Shown: positions 22,903-31,316 of the stretch, one piece after another
Numbering within the stretch: the stretch's first letter is position 1
Layout of the letters: the number at the start of each line of letters is the position of its first letter
Assembly (NCBI GenBank): GCA_000961805.1
Contig: LADV01000217.1
Location: forward strand, 1 to 31,451
Direction: 5' to 3'
Length of the DNA stretch: 31,451 bases
Origin: Peptococcaceae bacterium BRH_c23
Lineage (GTDB): Bacteria > Bacillota_B > Desulfitobacteriia > Desulfitobacteriales > Desulfitobacteriaceae
Position numbers and translations under genes: made by a program
The notes under the pieces: model-generated
What the model was told of the DNA's origin: nothing
The model's input: only the letters and a program-made list of their open reading frames with translations
Database searches by the model: none

Positions 22903-24705
22903 TCACACTATAAGCTTTTCTAAGCGTTCGACGAGCCCTGCAAAAACCTGAAGTGCATTTCGTACTGGAACTGGAGTTTCCATATCAACCCCTGCTTTTC
23001 TCAACAATTCAATTGGATAATCCGAGCTTCCACCACTTAGGAACTCTAAGTAACGCTGAACTGCAGATTCTCCTTCATCAAGAATCGCACGAGCAAAGGC
23101 TGTTGCTGCTGAGAAACCTGTCGCATATTTGTACACATAAAATGCATTATAGAAATGTGGGATACGAGCCCATTCTAGAGCGATTTCCGGATCTAAGACC
23201 AGTTCAGATCCGTAATAAACTGCATTTAGTTCAAGATAGATTTTGGAGAGGGTATCTGCCGTCAAGGTGCCACCGTCTTCTACTACAGAGTGAATCTTCC
23301 TCTCAAATTCAGCAAACATAGTTTGTCTGAAAATTGTCCCCCGAAATTGCTCAAGATAATGGTTAATTAGATACGCCAATACCTTAGCGTCCTTTGTAGT
23401 TTGGAGAAGGTGCTCCATAATCAAGGATTCATTCAAAGTTGAGGCGACTTCTGCTACAAATATTTTGTAGCCGGCGTAGAGGTGGGGTTGTTGGCGATTG
23501 GAAAAATAGGTGTGCAAGGAATGCCCCATCTCATGAGCTAAAGTAAACATTGAGTTCAAAGTATCCTGATGATTTAGCAAGACATACGGATGTGAGCGAT
23601 ATGTCCCCCAAGAATAAGCCCCACTCGTCTTTCCTTCATTTTCATAAACATCAATCCAACTCTTGGTGAACCCTTCCTGCAGAATATTGATATAGTCCTG
23701 TCCTAAGGGTCTTAGACCTTCGATGACCATATTTTTAGCTTCTTCATAAGTAATTGTCATTGTTGTTTCAGGAACGATAGGGACATAGATATCGTACATA
23801 TGTATTTCATCAAGTTTTAAAGCCCTCTTGCGCAGTTGGATATAACGATGCAAATGGGGTAAAAATTCGTGAACTGTTTCGATTAGGGAATCATAGACCT
23901 GCAAGGGCACACGGTCATCATCAAGAGATCCCTCCAAAGCAGAAGGATAATGCCGAGCTTTGGCAAAGAAAATGTCGGATTTTACACTTGAATTTAAAGT
24001 TGCCGCCCAGGTATTTCTTTGCTTATCATAAGTATGATAAAGAGTCTCAAAAGCCTCTTTACGAACACGCTGGTCATGACTCTCCATGAACTGTATAAAG
24101 TTTCCCTTAGTTAATTCCACAGATTTTCCAGATTCATCAATAATACTAGGGAACTTAAGGTCGGCATTATTGGCCATTGAAAAGATTGCCCCTGGTGCCT
24201 CCGCCAGTTCACTGACTTCTGCTAACAATCTTTCTTCCGTCGAACTGAGAATATGCTTTTTCTTGCGCAAAATATCATCCAGAGCATGCTCATAGATCCC
24301 CATTTTGGAGGAAGTAGTCCGGAATTCTTCCAGTCTTCCTTCTGGCATAGCTAATAATTCCGGGACAACATAAGATGCTGCACTACTGACCTTTACAGCT
24401 AGGGCTCCAGCACGGTCTGTCAACGCTTGATAGTGTGCATCTCGATTGTCCTCATCTCTCCTCATACGGGCATAGGCATAAACCTCTCCCATCCGCATAC
24501 TTAGATCATCCATCCACTCAAAACACCCAATTAAAGTGTCAGCATTATCGGCTAAATGTCCTTCAAATTTATTCCCATCTCCTAAGAGTTTTTCGATCTG
24601 GGCAAATTCTGCCTCCCATTGATCATTATCGGAAAAAACGTCTTCCAAATGCCACTTTGTAGCCTCAGGAATTTCTGCTCTTGATTTCAGTTTTTGTTGT
24701 CCCAT
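22903..24705 (-). CDS. pepF: Oligoendopeptidase F
   Basis: A cytoplasmic zinc peptidase of family M3 that cleaves short peptides. The 600-residue length is typical. The zinc motif is His391-Glu-Met-Gly-His395 (LAHEMGHSLHTYFS), followed by the third ligand region FVAEVASTLNE. The N-terminal part is the helical PepF domain (KWHLEDVFSDNDQWE). AAGGGGGT precedes the ATG by about 7 bases. It stands alone: upstream lies the repeat block near 24.8 kb, and downstream the TPR gene converges. Confidence 0.95.
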   Translation of the reverse strand: MGQQKLKSRAEIPEATKWHLEDVFSDNDQWEAEFAQIEKLLGDGNKFEGHLADNADTLIGCFEWMDDLSMRMGEVYAYARMRRDEDNRDAHYQALTDRAGALAVKVSSAASYVVPELLAMPEGRLEEFRTTSSKMGIYEHALDDILRKKKHILSSTEERLLAEVSELAEAPGAIFSMANNADLKFPSIIDESGKSVELTKGNFIQFMESHDQRVRKEAFETLYHTYDKQRNTWAATLNSSVKSDIFFAKARHYPSALEGSLDDDRVPLQVYDSLIETVHEFLPHLHRYIQLRKRALKLDEIHMYDIYVPIVPETTMTITYEEAKNMVIEGLRPLGQDYINILQEGFTKSWIDVYENEGKTSGAYSWGTYRSHPYVLLNHQDTLNSMFTLAHEMGHSLHTYFSNRQQPHLYAGYKIFVAEVASTLNESLIMEHLLQTTKDAKVLAYLINHYLEQFRGTIFRQTMFAEFERKIHSVVEDGGTLTADTLSKIYLELNAVYYGSELVLDPEIALEWARIPHFYNAFYVYKYATGFSAATAFARAILDEGESAVQRYLEFLSGGSSDYPIELLRKAGVDMETPVPVRNALQVFAGLVERLEKLIV

Positions 24706-25045
24706 TGTTCTACCCCCTTAGAAATCTAATCTCCCTTATTATATACACACAGCTTAATAATTACCATTTCTTTGAATCCAGATGATACTTCATAGTCCCT
24801 TCTCGCCATCACGGCATCTTGCCATCACGACACCTTGCCATCCATGGCGGTGTTCTAATCTCGAACATCCTTGTTCGAGTCATGGCGGCGCTCTAATCTC
24901 GAACATCCATGTATCAGTCAGAGCGATGTTCTAATTGAAACGTCCTTATTTGCTTCTTAAAAACACATGCTAGGTTAATCTTGGCAACAGACGCCTATAG
25001 AAAAAAGAACCCTGTTACAGGTCCTCTACTCAAGATAAGATCAGC
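24706..25045. other. Gene-free region with NGGA hairpins and a 38-base tandem period
   Basis: No credible gene on either strand. It contains the repeat cluster at 24797-24940 and, leftward, a small CCTGT-AA-CAGG hairpin (25006-25020) followed by TTCTTTTTTC that may end the nucleoside operon. The pepF promoter must lie in its left part, but no clear box pair was found. Confidence 0.5.
24797..24938. repeat. Tandem NGGA-loop hairpin cluster upstream of pepF
   Basis: Hairpins GCCAT-CC-ATGGC (24837-24848) and CTCGAACA-TCCT-TGTTCGAG (24860-24879), with a decayed copy at about 24898-24915. The blocks TGTTCTAAT, CGCTCTAAT and TGTTCTAAT recur at 24851, 24889 and 24927, exactly 38 bases apart. Read on the minus strand, the loops are again NGGA. 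Confidence 0.7.
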
Positions 25046-25048
25046 TAT

Positions 25049-25080
25049 ACTTCAGATAGAGTTAAAACTCCATCTGAAGT
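25049..25080. repeat. Long inverted repeat after the GntR gene
   Basis: Arms ACTTCAGAT-A-GAGTT and AACTC-C-ATCTGAAGT pair with a single mismatch around AA. There is no adjacent T-tract in either direction. It may cooperate with the weak terminator at 25006-25020 to protect or end the transcript. Confidence 0.6.
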
Positions 25081-25089
25081 AAGTTTTCA

Positions 25090-25821
25090 TTATCTAGACC
25101 TAACGATATGGAATATAAAAAAATCTGAGCGAAAAAACAAACGCGAATAAAAAATAGGATTATTAGACTTATCAAAGTGCACCTCATCTAATAGAAACAA
25201 GGGACTTGCATCAGAAACGGATAATTTCTCCGCTAATTCTTTCCCCGCTACAATCGGCCGAATGTCAGTCGAAGCATAGGCTATGCGAATTTCCTTAACT
25301 TCTTCTAAATACGTGAAAATCGAAGACTTAAGCCTTTCAACGTCTAGTTCCCCAACACTTGGAGGAAACATGTCAATACAATACACGGCAGGTACACCGT
25401 CCGCGGTCCGGACTCTTCGCGACTGATTTACAGGGGTACCTTCGCTTACCCCCAGTTTCTCCGCAACCCTAGCATCTGCTAAAGAACTTGTTAGTTCAAT
25501 CTCGCTTGTCCCTGGGAGCATTCCAAGCTCTATTATGGCATCTGTTACCCGAAAAAGAACCTCTAGACCTGGCTTGACCTTTGGAGATGATTCCCCTCGC
25601 ACGAAAGTACCTAGTCCTTGCTTCTTCTCGACAACACCATTCGATTCCAAAACACGTAGTGCTTCACGAAGGGTGTTGCGACTAACCCCAAGTTCCTTAG
25701 CAAGTTTTTCTTCATTAGGAAGTCGGCTATCGATTAGATATTTTCCTCGGCGGATTTCATCTAAGAGTTCCAAACGGACAAGATCGGAGAGGGATTTTCC
25801 GCTTTGTTGAATTTGTCCCAT
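25090..25821 (-). CDS. GntR-family regulator with UTRA-type ligand domain
   Basis: 243 residues from ATG 25821, chosen for AGAGGGGGA 5 bases upstream; the ATG at 25839 lacks one. The N-terminal winged helix (about 12-75) has the GntR signature KLAKELGVSRNTLREALRVLESNGVV...GTFV. The C-terminal half (about 90-240) is a UTRA-like effector domain (VNQSRRVRTADGVPAVYCIDMFP, ending FYSRLFFRSDFFIFHI). It is the last gene of the nucleoside-transport run, 23 bases after the second permease gene. It probably senses the imported substrate or a product and controls this operon; no operator was identified. Confidence 0.88.
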   Translation of the reverse strand: MGQIQQSGKSLSDLVRLELLDEIRRGKYLIDSRLPNEEKLAKELGVSRNTLREALRVLESNGVVEKKQGLGTFVRGESSPKVKPGLEVLFRVTDAIIELGMLPGTSEIELTSSLADARVAEKLGVSEGTPVNQSRRVRTADGVPAVYCIDMFPPSVGELDVERLKSSIFTYLEEVKEIRIAYASTDIRPIVAGKELAEKLSVSDASPLFLLDEVHFDKSNNPIFYSRLFFRSDFFIFHIVRSR

Positions 25822-25844
25822 AACGTTCCCCCTCTGCATCTCAT

Positions 25845-26771
25845 TTATTTATTTGGATCATACGGAATACCATCCGCTGCGGGTGGAGTGCTTCTTCCTA
25901 CTAATCCAGTCAAGGCCAAAATCGTCAGCGCATATGGAAGCATCTGAATAATATTCGAGGGCACTCCACCTCCCTGCAAGACTATACTCAAAGCCATAGC
26001 AAATCCAAACAGTAAAGCTGCACCCAGCGAGCCAAACGGAGTCCACTTACCAAAGATCATTGCGGCTAGGGCAATATATCCCCGCCCGCCACTCATATTG
26101 ACCTCAAAACTATTCAACAGGCCTAAGGCGAGGTAAACCCCTCCTAAGCTAGAAAGCATGCCACCGATAATAACCCCTAAATAACGAAGGCGTAGGACAT
26201 TAAGCCCTGCTGTATCTGCTGCCTGTGGATTTTCTCCGACCGATCTGATCCGCAATCCTAAATTTGTATGAAAAAGAAAATAATGGGATGTGATTACCAG
26301 CATCAGCATTAAATAGACAACAACATTTTGGGAACCTAGGATTGGACCCACAAATGGGATATCACTTATTCCAGGAATAGTTAAGTTGGGAAGGGCTGGT
26401 GTTTCACGGGGTGTGCCGCCATATCCGAAAATCTCATTTAACATAAATGCTGTCAGACCAGCCGCAAAAATGTTCACACCCATTCCTACAATCACTTGAT
26501 CCGCTCCGAGGTTCACCGTCACGTAAGCAAAAAGCGTTGAGATAAGAGCTCCCATTAATATAGCCCCAAGCAAGCCTAGCCAAGCGTTATGTGTATAATA
26601 GGAAAACAAAACACCGAAGAAGGCTCCGATAAGCATAATTCCTTCCATGGCTATGTTTACAACGCCACTACGCTCAGAAAAGGTTCCTCCCAGCGCAGGG
26701 AGAGCAATCGGAGTGGCCATAGCCAACGTTGCCGCCCACAGATCAGGTCTCGTCAATGCATCCCAAAGCAT
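25845..26771 (-). CDS. Nucleoside ABC transporter permease (NupQ-like)
   Basis: 308 residues with about eight to nine hydrophobic segments. It belongs to the branched-chain permease-like family used by BMP-type nucleoside importers; typical strings are GGTFSERSGVVNIAMEGIMLIGAFF at the start and RIRSVGENPQAADTAGLNVLRLRYLGV in the cytoplasmic loop. AAGGAGG precedes the ATG by about 11 bases. It is 6 bases after the first permease gene. Together with that subunit it forms the membrane channel of the importer encoded in 25.8-30.5 kb. Confidence 0.92.
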   Translation of the reverse strand: MLWDALTRPDLWAATLAMATPIALPALGGTFSERSGVVNIAMEGIMLIGAFFGVLFSYYTHNAWLGLLGAILMGALISTLFAYVTVNLGADQVIVGMGVNIFAAGLTAFMLNEIFGYGGTPRETPALPNLTIPGISDIPFVGPILGSQNVVVYLMLMLVITSHYFLFHTNLGLRIRSVGENPQAADTAGLNVLRLRYLGVIIGGMLSSLGGVYLALGLLNSFEVNMSGGRGYIALAAMIFGKWTPFGSLGAALLFGFAMALSIVLQGGGVPSNIIQMLPYALTILALTGLVGRSTPPAADGIPYDPNK

Positions 26772-26777
26772 AATCTT

Positions 26778-27836
26778 TTAAGCCTCCTTGCCCGACGCTA
26801 GGGTTTGGCGTTTGCGCCAGCGTTTTTGAATCTGCACAATATCTTTTGTTGCGACTAAGAAGATAATGATCCCAGAAATGACTGCGGTCAGATGAGCCGG
26901 AACTCCAGAGACCAATTGCATGGATTGACCACCCGTAGACAAAGCCGCAAAGAAGATCGAAGCAAGAATCACGCCAAACGGATTATTGTTAGCGAGTAAG
27001 GCAACCACAATGGCCGTAAATCCATAGCCCGATGAGAAGCTATCATAAAGTCGATGCTGTACACCCAGCATTTGGACAGCACCCGCTAAACCAGCTAACA
27101 TTCCGCTAATAAATAAGGCTAAGACCAAATGAAACGGAACATTGATTCCGGCATAGTTCGCAGCCCGTGAATTCAGGCCAACCGCCCTTAATCGATAGCC
27201 CAAGGTTGTCTTATAGAGCAACCAATAAACTATAATACATGCTACCACTGCAATGGCGAGACCCCAGGACAGTTGCGTCCGCTCCACGATCTTACCTAAC
27301 GTCGCGGATGGAAGAATCACCGGGGATTGTGGGGTGAAGCCCGTCTGCATCATCGGCCCATTTTCAAGCATATAGTGGCTCAAAAAGATAGCAATGTAAC
27401 TCATCATCATGGTAGTGATCACTTCGTGGGCACCCACAAAAGCCTTAGCCAACCCAGGGACAATTCCAGCCCAAAGCCCGGCCGCCAGCATGGCAACAAT
27501 AATAGACAAAGAGATATGCAAGATAGGGGGAAGCCCATGCACGGAATAGCCTATCCATACAGCTGCCATACTTCCGATCCAATATTGACCCTCTGCTCCA
27601 ATGTTAAACAATCCAGCCTTAAAAGCTATGGCAACACCTAAGCCCGAGAGGATTAAGGGAATAGCGTTGGCCATCGTGTTCGACAAATTTACAGTAGAGC
27701 CAAACGCTCCAGAAAAGAGAGCCCCATAAGCCGTCAGTGGGTTATGACCGGTCATGAGCATAACAACTGCACCGATCAGGACCGCAATGACGATCGCTAC
27801 AAAAGGGGTAACCAATCCTTCTATCGTCTTTTGCAT
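26778..27836 (-). CDS. Nucleoside ABC transporter permease (NupP-like)
   Basis: 352 residues with about nine membrane segments. Family strings are GLGVAIAFKAGLFNIGAEGQYWIGS, the VGAHEVITTMMMSYIAI region and YRLRAVGLNSRAANYAGINV, the coupling loop that contacts the ATPase. It starts 3 bases after the ATPase gene, so translation is coupled. It pairs with the NupQ-like permease. Confidence 0.92.
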   Translation of the reverse strand: MQKTIEGLVTPFVAIVIAVLIGAVVMLMTGHNPLTAYGALFSGAFGSTVNLSNTMANAIPLILSGLGVAIAFKAGLFNIGAEGQYWIGSMAAVWIGYSVHGLPPILHISLSIIVAMLAAGLWAGIVPGLAKAFVGAHEVITTMMMSYIAIFLSHYMLENGPMMQTGFTPQSPVILPSATLGKIVERTQLSWGLAIAVVACIIVYWLLYKTTLGYRLRAVGLNSRAANYAGINVPFHLVLALFISGMLAGLAGAVQMLGVQHRLYDSFSSGYGFTAIVVALLANNNPFGVILASIFFAALSTGGQSMQLVSGVPAHLTAVISGIIIFLVATKDIVQIQKRWRKRQTLASGKEA

Positions 27837-27839
27837 GTT

Positions 27840-29354
27840 TTACCCCTCCTTCTCTAAGTTTACACCAGTCATGAGTAACCCGAGCTGTTCACGTGTGACT
27901 TGTCCACTCGGCAGGATCGCCATCAGTCGGCCAGCATGAATCACACCAATCCGGTCTGATAAAGACATAATCTCATCTAATTCCAAAGAAACCAAGAGTA
28001 CAGCCTTCCCACCTTGACGTAACTCTAAGAGTTTGTTATGAATAAACTGAATCGCACCGACATCTAAACCTCTGGTCGGTTGCGCCGCAATTAATAATTC
28101 AGGATTACGGGAAACTTCGCGGGCCAAAATAACTTTTTGTTGGTTTCCACCGGAAAGATTTCGTGCTAGGGCGTGAATCCGCCGTGGCCTAACGTCAAAT
28201 GCTTCTGATAATCGTGTAGCGAAATCCTCGATGGGCTTCTTTTTCATTTGGCCTATACTAGCAAACGGTGCTTTAAAGAAGTCACGGAGTATGAAGTTTT
28301 CCGTCAGCTCAAAATCCATAACGAGGCCATCTAATTGACGGTCTTGAGGAATATAGGCAATCCCTGCTTTGGTTCTGCCTCGTACCGAAGAGGACGTAAT
28401 GTCACCCCCTAAAAAGCGGATACGCCCACTTTTACAAGGCATAAGCCCTGTAATCGCTTCCACAAGTTCAAATTGTCCGTTACCATCAATCCCTGCAAGT
28501 CCAAAGATTTCTCCACGGTGAACTTGGAAGCTTACCCCTTTGACCTTCTCGTTACGGCCCGACGAGACGACTATGTCTTCGACCTCCAAAATCGGTTCTC
28601 CGGGCAATTGGGGTGGCTTAGACACTTGAAGGACAACTTCACGGCCAACCATCAAATTGGCAAGCTCCTGAGGAGTCGTAGACTTCGTTTCGACGGTATT
28701 TACCGTCTTTCCCGCTCGCATAACTGTGACTCGATCTGAAATACGCTTCACTTCGTCAAGCTTATGGCTGATGAAAATAATCGGAATCCCCTGTGACCGA
28801 AGACGTTCCATGACTTGGATTAATTCTTCCACCTCTTGAGGAGTAAGCATAGCCGTCGGCTCATCCAAAATGAGCAACTTAGCCTTACGATAAAAGACTT
28901 TTAAGATTTCAACACGCTGTTGAAGTCCGACGGTAAGATCCCCTACTTTGGCCTCAGGATTAATATCCATATGACACTGCTTGGCAAGTTGGCGAACAAT
29001 CTCTACATTTTCCTTGCGTCGATAATGAATTCTACCCGGTTCCCCACCTAGAACAACATTTTCTGCAACTGTTAAAGCCGGGATTAACATGAAGTGCTGA
29101 TGCACCATTCCAATCCCAGCTTCAATGGCCTGGCGGGGACTTGCGAAGTTTAGCTCCTGGTCATAAAGTCGAATACTCCCAGAATCCGGTTTATAAAGTC
29201 CATAGATGACTTTCATGAGCGTGGATTTACCTGCGCCATTCTCCCCTAAAATCGCATGAATTTCCCCTTCGCGTACATCAAAATTCACGTGATCATTGGC
29301 GATAACTCCCGGAAACGATTTCGTAATGTCTCTAACTTCTAAACTGGTATGCAT
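27840..29354 (-). CDS. Nucleoside ABC transporter ATP-binding protein (NupO-like)
   Basis: 504 residues from ATG 29354, with GGAGGGGACT just ahead; an upstream frame extension to 29420 has no ribosome site. Two ABC domains are in one chain. The first has Walker A GENGAGKST (37-45), an LTVGLQQRVEIL signature and LLILDEPTA. The second has a degenerate Walker A (GIDGNGQFE), LSGGNQQKV and AAQPTRGLDVGA. This asymmetry is normal for NupO/YufO-type proteins. It powers the importer made by the two downstream permeases. Confidence 0.93.
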   Translation of the reverse strand: MHTSLEVRDITKSFPGVIANDHVNFDVREGEIHAILGENGAGKSTLMKVIYGLYKPDSGSIRLYDQELNFASPRQAIEAGIGMVHQHFMLIPALTVAENVVLGGEPGRIHYRRKENVEIVRQLAKQCHMDINPEAKVGDLTVGLQQRVEILKVFYRKAKLLILDEPTAMLTPQEVEELIQVMERLRSQGIPIIFISHKLDEVKRISDRVTVMRAGKTVNTVETKSTTPQELANLMVGREVVLQVSKPPQLPGEPILEVEDIVVSSGRNEKVKGVSFQVHRGEIFGLAGIDGNGQFELVEAITGLMPCKSGRIRFLGGDITSSSVRGRTKAGIAYIPQDRQLDGLVMDFELTENFILRDFFKAPFASIGQMKKKPIEDFATRLSEAFDVRPRRIHALARNLSGGNQQKVILAREVSRNPELLIAAQPTRGLDVGAIQFIHNKLLELRQGGKAVLLVSLELDEIMSLSDRIGVIHAGRLMAILPSGQVTREQLGLLMTGVNLEKEG

Positions 29355-29439
29355 AGTCCCCTCCATTAGAAAGGGATTGCTCATAAGGATATGAAGCAAT
29401 CCGCTTGTCATTTCGTCCATCTACCAAACTTTCAAGCTC

Positions 29440-30486
29440 TTATTTAAAGCCTGCAGGCATTTCGTTAGAAACTTTGATTTTTCCATCTTTGATCTGTTTC
29501 GCAGCATCGTTAACCTTGTCAACAACATCTTTGGGCACTACCTTAATCGGTGTAGCAAAACTAACTCCGTTATTACTCAAATCAAAGAACACGTTTCCGC
29601 TTTTGAACTTGTCATCCATAACGCCTTTAATGATATCAAAGGTGGCCACATCCATGCCCTTTAAGGCACTGGTGATAACATTTTCTGGAGCTAAGTAGTT
29701 TTGATCTGCATCCACTCCGATAGCATAGACTTTCTTTTCTTTGGCCGCGTCAATAACGCCCGTTCCAGTTCCACCAGCTATTGGGAAGACAATATCAGCA
29801 CCAGTTGCAATTTGCGAAAGTGCCGTTTGTTTACCGAGAGCCGGATCGTCAAACTTACCCGTGTATTTTAAGTTAATTTTAATATCGGGGTTAACACTCT
29901 TGGCACCTTGGATAAATCCTGCGATGTAATCGTTTACTGGGGGAATCGCCATGCCCCCGACAAGACCCACTGTGTTTTTACCCAAAGCATTCGGGATTCC
30001 TGGAGCTTGTTCGAGTAAGCCAGCCATCACACCGACTAAGTATCCGCATTGTTCGGTTTTAAACATTGCTGAAGCGACGTTTGGACGATCCGTAATGGAT
30101 GAGTCAATAATCATAAATTTAGTATCAGGATAATCTTTAGCAACCTTCTCCACAGCGTCATGCATTAAAAAGCCGACAGCAATGACTAGGTTGTATTTAT
30201 CTTGGGCAAAACGGCTGAGGTTGGTTTCATAATCTGTCATTTGTTTAGACTCTACAACACTCTTTGTAACTCCAAGGTCTTTTACAGCCTTTTCTAACCC
30301 TTTATTCGCTAGGAAGTTAAAGCTATGGTCATTAAGTCCACCCACGTCCGTTACCAAGCCAACTTTGAATTCTTTTTTAGCAGGTTCGGTTGCCTTAGGA
30401 GTCGGTGTTGTGTTACCACATCCTACAAGTGCAACGGCCAAAATAAGCACAATGACTAAGCTACCAATAAACCTTGTTTTTCTCAT
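29440..30486 (-). CDS. BMP-family substrate-binding lipoprotein (NupN-like)
   Basis: 348 residues. The signal peptide ends in lipobox LVGC with Cys23. The mature protein is a Bmp/PnrA-type periplasmic-binding fold: FKVGLVTDVGGLNDHSFN, FMIIDSS near 125, GLVGGMAIPPVNDYIAGFIQGA, and VYAIGVDADQNYLAPENVITSALK. These proteins capture purine or pyrimidine nucleosides outside the membrane and pass them to the ABC permeases. A GGGGGGAAAATAAAATT ribosome region precedes the ATG. It is the first gene of a five-gene leftward operon. The exact nucleoside is not predictable from sequence. Confidence 0.93.
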   Translation of the reverse strand: MRKTRFIGSLVIVLILAVALVGCGNTTPTPKATEPAKKEFKVGLVTDVGGLNDHSFNFLANKGLEKAVKDLGVTKSVVESKQMTDYETNLSRFAQDKYNLVIAVGFLMHDAVEKVAKDYPDTKFMIIDSSITDRPNVASAMFKTEQCGYLVGVMAGLLEQAPGIPNALGKNTVGLVGGMAIPPVNDYIAGFIQGAKSVNPDIKINLKYTGKFDDPALGKQTALSQIATGADIVFPIAGGTGTGVIDAAKEKKVYAIGVDADQNYLAPENVITSALKGMDVATFDIIKGVMDDKFKSGNVFFDLSNNGVSFATPIKVVPKDVVDKVNDAAKQIKDGKIKVSNEMPAGFK

Positions 30487-30600
30487 AATTTTATTTTCCC
30501 CCCATTAATTAAATATATTTAGTACTATGTTCATTTCAAAAAGATTGACCTTATTCTCACCCCCATTCAGTTGTAGGACGTCGAACAACTAGTTAATTCC

Positions 30601-30629
30601 AGTTTATCAAGTATTGAGACAATATACAA
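30601..30629 (-). promoter_or_regulatory. Possible sigma-A promoter of the nucleoside-transport operon
   Basis: Read leftward, TTGTAT and TAAACT are 17 bases apart, about 115 bases before the NupN-like start. Each box matches the consensus only partly. Confidence 0.3.
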
Positions 30630-30722
30630 GATTTTTATATTATTCTTAGAGGCTTCCCGTTCCTAGTTAATAATATTCTTTTTCAGGAAATTAATAACTG
30701 TAAAATGCTTTATAAACAAAGC

Positions 30723-30755
30723 GAAACAGGCAGCGTACGTTCCACTGCCTGTTTC
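30723..30755. terminator. Perfect 11-base stem, possible terminator
   Basis: GAAACAGGCAG and CTGCCTGTTTC enclose an 11-base loop. Each flank has only a TTT run, so termination would be weak. It may end a transcript coming from the right. Confidence 0.45.
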
Positions 30756-30779
30756 ATCCACCTTGTCCACTATCCCCTT

Positions 30780-30799
30780 GGAAGGTTCCCCAACCTTCC
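30780..30799. repeat. Perfect 8-base stem GGAAGGTT / AACCTTCC
   Basis: A CCCC loop and no T-tract. It follows the 30723-30755 stem after 24 bases. Confidence 0.5.
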
Positions 30800-31074
30800 A
30801 TATACAATTTTACATGATCCCTGTTCCCTTCGCAAGTATTTGTATCGTTATGTAACAAGTTTTGTACTGAAGACCTATGTAGTGAGGAAAACCATTATCC
30901 TCCATTAGAATTGATTATTGATTAAACTTGCCGAGAATCCCTATCTGTATTATTATAGTATAAAAATTATTTCTACAAGATCAATACTCAGCGTGCTCTG
31001 TATGTCCATACATGTGACTAGGAGAGGTTCTGACTCGTCCCTAATATGATCGAACAGACCTTTTTATACTAGTC

Positions 31075-31106
31075 AGAAAGTATAACTTGCGTTATATACT
31101 TTCTGG
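31075..31106. repeat. Hairpin with CAGAAAGTATA / TATACTTTCTG arms
   Basis: The arms pair fully except for a TA bulge around a TTGC loop. Next to it, GTGCAACTAAGGCGGTCGCC... carries further short palindromes. From memory, similar strings recur between genes in relatives, but this is not checkable here. Confidence 0.55.
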
Positions 31107-31316
31107 AAGCATAAGTGCAACTAAGGCGGTCGCCTGCGCCAAAGCTTGTCGCCAGCCAAGTTTTCTTACGAAAATGAATCTACGCGCTGTCATTTCAAAC
31201 TGTTATTTCAGTGAACATTAAAACCCTCAAAACCCTCTAAATCTTTGTTTCCAAATCACCTACCCCTAAAAAGACAATAACATGCCCGAGAACACTGTTA
31301 TAGCTACGAACGGAGT

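Larger units (their letters stand above)
30487..31316. other. Long gene-free region with several hairpins
   Basis: About 830 bases without a credible gene. It contains the upstream region of the nucleoside operon, with a possible promoter at 30601-30629, a perfect stem at 30723-30755, a second perfect stem at 30780-30799, very AT-rich DNA near 30930-30980 and a hairpin at 31075-31106. No purine riboswitch core was recognised despite the nucleoside transporter downstream. Confidence 0.5.

Noticed and set aside
24797..24938. CRISPR array
   Set aside because: Repeat units are palindromic and diverged, the period is only 38 bases with no distinct spacers, and no cas gene is near.
25049..25080. 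Rho-independent terminator of the nucleoside operon
   Set aside because: Strong stem but no T-tract on either side; kept only as an inverted repeat.
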